From assembly GCA_964608845.1 (NCBI GenBank), contig CAZSPP010000012.1, forward strand, positions 1-11,225: DNA of 11,225 nucleotides, written 5' to 3'. The notes under the pieces were generated by a model. The model saw nothing but the letters and a program-made list of their open reading frames with translations. It ran no database searches and was not told the DNA's origin. Source of the stretch: JAHLMP01 sp964608845. Its GTDB lineage: Archaea; Aenigmatarchaeota; Aenigmatarchaeia; GW2011-AR5; JAHLMP01. A program made the translations under genes and the position numbers. Below, piece by piece: positions 6,708 to 11,225 of this stretch. Within the stretch, counting starts at the first letter, position 1. Each line of letters starts with the position of its first letter.

Positions 6708-7076
6708 ATGCCAGATAAAAGAACAGAGCTTATACTTCAAGAAATAGTAAGAAGAATAAATAGAACAGATGACAGGCTTAGATTGTTGGAACAGAGGGTA
6801 AAAACCTTAGACTCTAATATCTCCGGAATAGAGGAAACAACAATTAAGCAAAACAAAGAAATAAAGGATAAGCTTATAACATTAGAAACAAACCTAAAAA
6901 TAATTTCAGACAGAATAGAAAAGCTTGAAAATTTAACTGAAAAGATAACAAATAGTATGAAAGATTTTGCGAAAAAGAATGATTTAAAAGAGATAGAAGA
7001 GATGTTTTCATTGCTCAATCCAATAAAAAATGAATTTGTAACAAGGAAGGAGCTTATTGAAATGCTTCAAAAATAA
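6708..7076 (+). CDS. Small coiled-coil protein (first of a pair)
   Basis: This 122-residue soluble protein has no signal peptide or membrane helix. Residues ~8-85 form a nearly continuous heptad-like coiled coil with spaced Leu/Ile (for example LRLLEQRVKTL and IISDRIEKLENL). A short C-terminal module ends in LLNPIKNEFVTRKEL (102-116), a tail I associate with uncharacterised small archaeal proteins, and some resemblance to archaellum accessory FlaC/D/E coiled coils is possible. No function is assigned. ATG 6708 is leaderless relative to the TATA element at 6676-6688. The next gene lies 45 nt downstream on the same strand and is also mainly coiled coil, suggesting that the two products work together as a complex. 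Confidence 0.85.
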   Translation: MPDKRTELILQEIVRRINRTDDRLRLLEQRVKTLDSNISGIEETTIKQNKEIKDKLITLETNLKIISDRIEKLENLTEKITNSMKDFAKKNDLKEIEEMFSLLNPIKNEFVTRKELIEMLQK

Positions 7077-7121
7077 AAATTAATATATAGGAGAAAATAA
7101 ATATTTATTAAGGATGATAAA

Positions 7122-7844
7122 ATGGGACTATTTAAAAAGAAACCAAAAATATTAGGTCCAGTACCATTATCAGAAATTCAAAATTTAAGAAATGCTGGAC
7201 TTTCTGATAAAGACATAATAAAAAGATTAAAAGAAAAAGGATATGATTATAAAGAGATCGAAAGGGCAATGCTTCAAAGCTTGAAAACTCAGGTTTCTCA
7301 ATCATCTAAACCAATAGAAGAAGAAAAAACCCCAGAACCATTTTCTAATATATCTGTACAAGAAGAGCTTCCAACATTCGATGATTTTTTAAAACCCTCT
7401 TTTCCTACCTCTCCTGTGAAGGAATTTAGAGAAGAGGATCTTTTAAATTTCGGAGAACAGCCTATACAAGAAGAAACAGTATCCCCAGAGGTTACAATTG
7501 AAGAGATTGTTGAGGGAATAATGGAAGAAAAATGGCAACCAATGCATAAGGAATTGGAAGCAATAATAAATGAACAAGAAAAAATAAAAAAAGAGATTGC
7601 AGAATTAAAAGCTTTAGTATCAAAAATTCCTGGAGAAGAAACAAAAAGCAATATTTTTATTAAGGTTCAAGAAATTGAGGAAAAACTCAATGAAATAGAA
7701 CCAAAGGTAAATGGTTTGGAAAAGGCATTTAAGCAGTTTTTACCAAGCTTAACAGAAAATATAAGAATGCTTTCAAATCTTGTAGAAAAATTAAAGGAAA
7801 AAGGCAAAGAGCAAGAAGAGAGATATAGTTTTAAACCTGTTTAA
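7122..7844 (+). CDS. Acidic coiled-coil protein with N-terminal helical module (second of a pair)
   Basis: The protein has 240 residues, and ATG 7122 is preceded by a Shine-Dalgarno, AGGATGAT (7111-7118). It opens with MGLFKKK and a small helical module at about 15-52 (LRNAGLSDKDIIKRLKEKGYDYKEIERAM condensed to two helices), reminiscent of UBA-like or small peptide-binding folds. Residues ~58-120 form a Pro/Glu/Ser-rich flexible linker. IEEIVEGIMEEKW (126-138) begins a long coiled coil to ~228, interrupted at FLPSL (206-210). This architecture resembles an uncharacterised protein I associate with DPANN archaea, but I know no function for it. Pairing with the upstream coiled-coil gene suggests a scaffold or filament-like complex, possibly structural. 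Its last 14 nt overlap the convergent YvcK-like gene. Confidence 0.88.
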   Translation: MGLFKKKPKILGPVPLSEIQNLRNAGLSDKDIIKRLKEKGYDYKEIERAMLQSLKTQVSQSSKPIEEEKTPEPFSNISVQEELPTFDDFLKPSFPTSPVKEFREEDLLNFGEQPIQEETVSPEVTIEEIVEGIMEEKWQPMHKELEAIINEQEKIKKEIAELKALVSKIPGEETKSNIFIKVQEIEEKLNEIEPKVNGLEKAFKQFLPSLTENIRMLSNLVEKLKEKGKEQEERYSFKPV

Positions 7845-8751
7845 GTTTAATAGACCTAAAAATTTTTTCAAAAACCTTTCTTAATTTTTCAGGATCATGA
7901 TGCCCTTTTATTTTATTCGATGCCACATTGCACTTAATTATTTTACAATCGCATTTATCAATAATTATTTTATTTTTTAATTTTACCTTTGAAGAATCTG
8001 CTATTAAAAGATCTATTTTAGTTTTTCCATACTTTTCAATTATTTTTATTAATTCAGAGGCTTTTTTATAACTGCATTCACTTCTTGCAACAAGATTGCA
8101 AATATATATCTTTTTTGCCTTTGATTTTGAAATATTTTCTGAAATTCCATTAACAAGTAATATTTGAATTAGTGAGGTAAAAATATCTCCAGGAGAAAAT
8201 ATTATAACATCAGCTTTTTTTATTTCATTTTTTGCTTCTTCCAATGCTTTTGCTTTTGGCTCAAGCCAAACATCTTTTATTTTATATGGTTTACATTTCT
8301 TGTTTGCCAAATCTATAATTCCTTCACCTTTAATGATTTTTCCATTTTCAAGCTTTGCGCAAAGATTTGAATTATCCAAAGAAGGAGGCAATACCTTACC
8401 TTTTGCATTAAATATTTCACAAACCTTTTTTATTGCCTTCAATTCATTTCCAAAAACATTTTTTAAACTCAATAAAAGAATGTTTCCGAATGCGTGATCT
8501 TTAAAATCTCCTTTTTCGAATCTATATTCTAAAATTTTTTCTATATCATTTTCACATAAAGCGCCAATGCTTCTTCTTATATCTCCTAAACCAATTCCTC
8601 CATATTGCTTTCTTATTCTTCCTGTGGAGCCACCAGAATCAAAGCATGCTGTTATTGCTGTAATTTGAATGTTTTTTATTTTTTTCAAAGCTTTCAAAAC
8701 ATTTTTGCTTCCGTTTCCACCTCCTATAACTACAATATTCATTTTAATCAT
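7831..8751 (-). CDS. YvcK/CofD-family (UPF0052-type) protein
   Basis: The protein has 306 residues and a Rossmann-like fold. It has the family motifs in order: VVIGGGNGS (7-15), FDSGGSTGRIR (37-47), GLGDIRR (54-60), VLPPSLDN (120-127) and IIFSPGDIFTSLI (183-195). The DSGGSTGR loop and the SPGDIFTSLI stretch (compare GPGSLYTSII) fit YvcK, a nucleotide-sugar-binding factor tied to gluconeogenic growth and cell-envelope homeostasis in bacteria. They fit less well with CofD, which transfers 2-phospholactate to Fo in F420 synthesis; no other F420 gene is nearby. Its ATG overlaps the stop of the zinc-ribbon gene as ATGA, implying translational coupling; ATG 8742 is an alternative start. It is the last gene of the operon behind the sugar-phosphate mutase, and its 3' end overlaps the convergent coiled-coil gene by 14 nt. 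Confidence 0.88.
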   Translation of the reverse strand: MIKMNIVVIGGGNGSKNVLKALKKIKNIQITAITACFDSGGSTGRIRKQYGGIGLGDIRRSIGALCENDIEKILEYRFEKGDFKDHAFGNILLLSLKNVFGNELKAIKKVCEIFNAKGKVLPPSLDNSNLCAKLENGKIIKGEGIIDLANKKCKPYKIKDVWLEPKAKALEEAKNEIKKADVIIFSPGDIFTSLIQILLVNGISENISKSKAKKIYICNLVARSECSYKKASELIKIIEKYGKTKIDLLIADSSKVKLKNKIIIDKCDCKIIKCNVASNKIKGHHDPEKLRKVFEKIFRSIKLKQV

Positions 8752-8924
8752 CTAAAGCTATGCTTTTCTATTTTCTTTTTAGGGCTAAAAACAGAATGAT
8801 ATTCACATTCAAAACAAACCCATTCTTTCAATATTCTTTTTAATTCACTTCCACAATTAGGGCATTTCTCTGTTTTTTTCTTTATTGATTTTCTTTTCTT
8901 TGCTCTTCTTTTTACTTTTTTCAT
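8748..8924 (-). CDS. Small basic zinc-ribbon protein
   Basis: The protein has 58 residues. A strongly basic N-terminal tail (MKKVKRRAKKRKSIKKK) precedes a four-cysteine zinc ribbon, CPNCGSELKRILKEWVCFEC, with ligands Cys21, Cys24, Cys37 and Cys40. This layout suits nucleic-acid or ribosome binding, but no specific family is assigned. ATG 8924 is preferred over the in-frame GTG at 8933, because the GTGA of that GTG serves as a Shine-Dalgarno 5 nt before the ATG. The gene sits 40 nt after the mutase stop and its own stop overlaps the next start (ATGA), so it belongs to the mutase-zinc ribbon-YvcK operon. Confidence 0.82.
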   Translation of the reverse strand: MKKVKRRAKKRKSIKKKTEKCPNCGSELKRILKEWVCFECEYHSVFSPKKKIEKHSFR

Positions 8925-8964
8925 TTCGGTCACTTTTTATTCATTTATTATTTTTCATTTTTAA

Positions 8965-10365
8965 TCATTTCCAAGGTATTTTTAATCCTTCTTCTAAAAT
9001 ATAAGGCTCTAAGAATCTCTTTATCTTTTCAAGGTTTTCTTTATTTTTTGCTTCACATCTTATTACAACAACAGGTTGAGTATTTGAAGCTCTGATCAAA
9101 AACCAACCATCATAAATATAGCCTCTTATTCCATCTATATCAATATATTTATTGCATTTTGGTTTTAATTTATTAACCAAATTTTTCACAATGTCAAATT
9201 TTTTTTCTTCGCTGCATTCAATTCTGTATTCCGGAGTGTTTTCATATTTTGGAAGAGATTTATATATCTTGCTTAAATCATGCTTAGAAGCAATTTCTAA
9301 AACCTTACACATTGCATAAACCGCATCATCAAAACAATACCAATTGTCTGTTATCCAATAATGACAACTCATCTCTCCACATAATAATGCTTTCTCTTCA
9401 TAAACCTTTTTGTCTAATAATGCATGACCTGTTTTCCAAAATATTGGAATTCCTCCTAATCTCTTTGTTTCTTCATAAACCATCTCAGAATCTTTTAATT
9501 CAATTATTACCTTTGCTCCTTTATGTTTTGGTAAAAGCTCTCTTATTAGTATTGTTAGTATAACATCTCCTAGCAATATATTTCCTTCAGAATCAACAAA
9601 TCCTACTCTATCACCATCCCCATCAAACATTAATCCTAAGTCAGCATTTTCCTTTATTACAGTTTTTACAAGCTCCTTATAATTTTCAGGATGCGCAGGA
9701 TCAGGAATATGGTTAGGAAGTTTTGGATCTATATCACAAAACAATTTTATTACATCACAACCTAATTCTTCAAGAAACTTTGGAATGAAAAGAGATGGGG
9801 TAGAATTTCCGCAGTCTACTACAATTTTCAATTTTCTTTCAAGTTTTGTTCTTTTTTTCAATTCTTTAAAATAATGAAAAGCAGGATTAACAATTTTTCC
9901 ATTTCTTTTAATCTTTTTTGAGATATCTATTATTTTTCCATTTCCTTTTACGAAATTTTGGTTTAAAATCTTTTCCTTAATCTTTTGTATTTCCTCTCCT
10001 GTTATTGCATTTAATCCATGACAAAGCTTAAAACCATTGTATTCAGGAGGATTATGTGATGCAGTAACATTAGCAGCACCATCTATATTATAATATTTTC
10101 TTGCAAAGTATATGATTGAAGATAAGGTATAACCAATATCTATTGCAATACATCCAGATTCCTTTAATCCTTGCATAAACGCATTTTTATAATCCAAAGA
10201 ACTTTCTCTTGTATCAGAGCCAACCAAAACATCTTTTGTTCCTCTTTCTCTTAAATATGATCCAAAACCTTTCCCTATTAATTTGCAAATCTCTGGATTT
10301 AAATCCTTTCCTACAATTCCCCTTATGTCATATTCTCTGATGATTAGAGGATTTATTTTATGCAT
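8965..10365 (-). CDS. Phosphomannomutase/phosphoglucomutase (alpha-D-phosphohexomutase family)
   Basis: This enzyme interconverts hexose 1- and 6-phosphates through a phosphoserine intermediate, feeding GDP-mannose or UDP-glucose synthesis for glycans. The 466-residue length is typical, and all four family signatures are present. These are the active-site loop TASHNPPEYNG (101-111, Ser103), the Mg-binding DGDGDR (248-253), the sugar-recognition loop GEMSCHYW (330-337) and the phosphate-binding RASNTQP (425-431). REYDIRGIVGKDL near the N-terminus is also standard. The RASNTxP version resembles AlgC-type bifunctional PMM/PGM, but substrate preference (mannose, glucose or glucosamine) cannot be read from sequence. 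ATG 10365 lies about 26 nt from the centre of a TTTAAATA box, so the mRNA would be leaderless, and no Shine-Dalgarno is present. It is the first gene of a three-gene operon and a plausible supplier of precursors for S-layer glycosylation. Confidence 0.95.
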   Translation of the reverse strand: MHKINPLIIREYDIRGIVGKDLNPEICKLIGKGFGSYLRERGTKDVLVGSDTRESSLDYKNAFMQGLKESGCIAIDIGYTLSSIIYFARKYYNIDGAANVTASHNPPEYNGFKLCHGLNAITGEEIQKIKEKILNQNFVKGNGKIIDISKKIKRNGKIVNPAFHYFKELKKRTKLERKLKIVVDCGNSTPSLFIPKFLEELGCDVIKLFCDIDPKLPNHIPDPAHPENYKELVKTVIKENADLGLMFDGDGDRVGFVDSEGNILLGDVILTILIRELLPKHKGAKVIIELKDSEMVYEETKRLGGIPIFWKTGHALLDKKVYEEKALLCGEMSCHYWITDNWYCFDDAVYAMCKVLEIASKHDLSKIYKSLPKYENTPEYRIECSEEKKFDIVKNLVNKLKPKCNKYIDIDGIRGYIYDGWFLIRASNTQPVVVIRCEAKNKENLEKIKRFLEPYILEEGLKIPWK

Positions 10366-10387
10366 AATTATTTTTTATCATACATTT

Positions 10388-10395
10388 TTTAAATA
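10388..10395. promoter_or_regulatory. Consensus TATA box TTTAAATA in a 59-nt divergent region
   Basis: TTTAAATA is an exact match to the archaeal TATA consensus. Its centre is about 26 nt from ATG 10365 on the minus strand (leaderless mutase operon) and about 34 nt from ATG 10425 on the plus strand (leader of about 7 nt). Its complement, TATTTAAA, is still A/T-rich enough for TBP. Both transcripts may therefore share one TBP site, with direction set by flanking BRE purines. Confidence 0.6.
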
Positions 10396-10424
10396 ATCTA
10401 TCCATAATTTTTATCAAGATCAAA

Positions 10425-10892
10425 ATGAAAAAATCAATATCTACATGGATTTGGGTTATTGGAAGTTTTATTGTAGCAATGCTTTTGTTAGGAATAGCAA
10501 CAAACATTATAGGAAATGTAGCAATGGAGAATCATAAAAGAAAAGCTATGGATGAATTTTATAAAATGGTTGGAATAATAAATTCTCTTTGCGACTCTAA
10601 TGAAGGTCAAAGCTATGAAGCAATTTTTAAATTTCCTGATATTGTTGAAAAGATATATTCAAGCAGAAGCTCAACATATAGAGGAGATAATATAACCTAT
10701 GGAAATCACCTTTGCATTAATTATACTAGATTAGAATGTGTAAAGCTAGATTGTTTAACTAAATTTTATGTGGTAAGAAAAAAAGAAGGATTAATGAGTA
10801 TAGTTGATAGAATATTTGGAAATAGAAATTATTATGAGTATCAAATAAGGTTTGTTAGAACTTCAGATGGAGTTGATGTAACTTCTGAATAA
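10425..10892 (+). CDS. Membrane-anchored exported protein of unknown function
   Basis: This 155-residue protein is not recognised. A short basic start (MKK) leads into a transmembrane helix at about 8-33 (TWIWVIGSFIVAMLLLGIAT), so the rest probably lies outside the membrane. The outer part has four cysteines (56, 97, 105, 110), which could form two disulfides, and two N-glycosylation sequons (NIT 89, NYT 99). The layout recalls archaeal pilin-like proteins. There is no convincing class III signal cleavage site with Glu at +5, so a plain N-terminal anchor is more likely. There is no Shine-Dalgarno; the TATA box at 10388-10395 would give a leader of about 7 nt. It is divergent from the mutase operon. 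Confidence 0.78.
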   Translation: MKKSISTWIWVIGSFIVAMLLLGIATNIIGNVAMENHKRKAMDEFYKMVGIINSLCDSNEGQSYEAIFKFPDIVEKIYSSRSSTYRGDNITYGNHLCINYTRLECVKLDCLTKFYVVRKKEGLMSIVDRIFGNRNYYEYQIRFVRTSDGVDVTSE

Positions 10893-10894
10893 CA

Positions 10895-10918
10895 TATCTA
10901 AAATTAAAATTTTAGATA
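10895..10918. repeat. Perfect 11-bp A/T-rich inverted repeat
   Basis: TATCTAAAATT, then AA, then AATTTTAGATA, beginning 3 nt after the stop codon of the preceding gene. As RNA it would form a hairpin with a tiny loop. It could act in 3'-end formation, in message stability, or as a dyad operator for the downstream reading frame. No long T run follows it, so a classical terminator is not supported. Confidence 0.5.
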
Positions 10919-10976
10919 ATTATCAAACCTAAGCAAAACACATGATTGATATAATGAGGCACACACCACTTCTTAA

Positions 10977-11204
10977 TTGTTTTTTTCAAAAATAACTAAG
11001 TGTTACAAAAATGAAAAAGATGCAGAGATAACAGGATGGTTTTTAAGAGGCATGTATCCTATTATAGGTTTGAATACTCTAAAGACAAAAGAAGAAAGTA
11101 TAAAAGGATTTGTTAAGTTGGGAGGAATAATTACCGGAGTAAGTCTCATTGCTGCCGGAGTAATTCTCCTTGTTTTAAGCCTTTTCTTATCTTTTTATCT
11201 TTAA
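10977..11204 (+). CDS. Small membrane protein, possibly frameshifted at its start
   Basis: The frame encodes 75 residues from a TTG directly after an in-frame TAA. The body looks genuinely coding: a soluble part, CYKNEKDAEITGWFLRGM, leads through KTKEESIKGFVKLGG into a C-terminal transmembrane helix (about 48-73). The TTG start is poor. In the neighbouring frame an ATG at 10942 (or 10954) reads MIDIMRHTPLLNCFF up to a run of seven T (10980-10986). A one-base backward shift there joins it exactly to the main frame and gives about 83-87 residues. A homopolymer error, slippage or a true frameshift are all possible. The family was not recognised. Confidence 0.5.
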   Translation: MFFSKITKCYKNEKDAEITGWFLRGMYPIIGLNTLKTKEESIKGFVKLGGIITGVSLIAAGVILLVLSLFLSFYL

Positions 11205-11210
11205 TTTAAA

Positions 11211-11225
11211 TGGGGCTGCTCGGAT
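11211..11225 (-). tRNA. 3' end of a tRNA gene cut by the window edge
   Basis: The last 15 bases match the 3' end of a tRNA on the minus strand: the T-loop end AT, T-stem half CCGAG, acceptor half CAGCCCC and discriminator A, without CCA. The order and spacing are the same as in the tRNA-Phe of this window. The 5' acceptor should read GGGGCTG. The isotype cannot be determined. The small membrane protein gene ends 6 nt away in convergent orientation. Confidence 0.55.

Noticed and set aside
6737..7018. 93-codon minus-strand reading frame, and a similar one at 7298-7651
   Set aside because: Both are Ser/Phe-rich complements of the Lys/Glu-rich coiled-coil genes.
7096..7109. 14-bp palindrome AATAAATATTTATT before the second coiled-coil gene
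   Set aside because: It is purely A/T and expected by chance in such spacers; the adjacent Shine-Dalgarno explains the start.
8300..8497. Plus-strand frames at 8300-8497, 8605-8799 and 9312-9563
   Set aside because: They are antisense to the YvcK-like and mutase genes, whose motifs are unambiguous.
7831..8751. Annotation as CofD (LPPG:Fo 2-phospholactate transferase)
   Set aside because: The DSGGSTGR and SPGDIFTSLI motifs fit the YvcK branch better, and no other F420 genes are visible. It is kept only as an alternative.
1..11225. CRISPR array, insertion sequence or defence system
   Set aside because: No regularly spaced repeats, terminal inverted repeats, transposase, nuclease-helicase cassette or toxin-antitoxin pair was found. 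The helicase motifs belong to reverse gyrase.

Overview
The window is an AT-rich stretch of archaeal DNA. The main evidence is a full-length single-chain reverse gyrase (the marker protein of hyperthermophiles and some thermophiles), an archaeal tRNA-splicing endonuclease, tRNA genes without an encoded CCA, an archaeal S-layer protein, and TATA boxes placed for leaderless or nearly leaderless transcripts. The S-layer type, together with a tandem pair of small coiled-coil proteins, recalls DPANN archaea (Pace-/Woese-/Nano-/Aenigmarchaeota-like). That lineage is an inference from family memory, not a search result.

Layout. Positions 1-1418 (+) hold the 3' part of an S-layer gene; the first ~110 bases are extremely C-rich and look like a damaged contig end. 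Positions 6647-1512 are read on the minus strand: an unrecognised protein, tRNA-Asn, reverse gyrase, tRNA-Phe and endA. Here tRNA and protein genes alternate with very short spacers. Positions 6708-7844 (+) hold the two coiled-coil proteins, divergent from the unrecognised gene. Positions 10365-7831 (-) form a compact operon: phosphomannomutase/phosphoglucomutase, a small basic zinc-ribbon protein and a YvcK/CofD-type protein. The last gene overlaps the second coiled-coil gene tail to tail. Positions 10425-11204 (+) hold a membrane-anchored exported protein and a small membrane protein that may be frameshifted. The window ends inside another tRNA gene.

The most interesting signals concern tRNA splicing. 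The EndA homologue keeps the catalytic Tyr and His, but the catalytic Lys position is Ala. On the same strand, 3.7 kb upstream, the tRNA-Asn gene carries an 11-nt insertion in its T-loop, which could be a non-canonical intron. The endA start codon lies only 2 nt after the discriminator base of tRNA-Phe, so tRNA 3' processing would release an almost leaderless endA mRNA. Reverse gyrase likewise begins 28 nt after tRNA-Asn.

The sugar-phosphate mutase and YvcK-like genes fit sugar-nucleotide or envelope-glycan metabolism, which would suit a cell with a sequon-rich S-layer. That link is inference. No mobile element, CRISPR array or complete defence system was seen, and no intergenic gap exceeds 300 bases.
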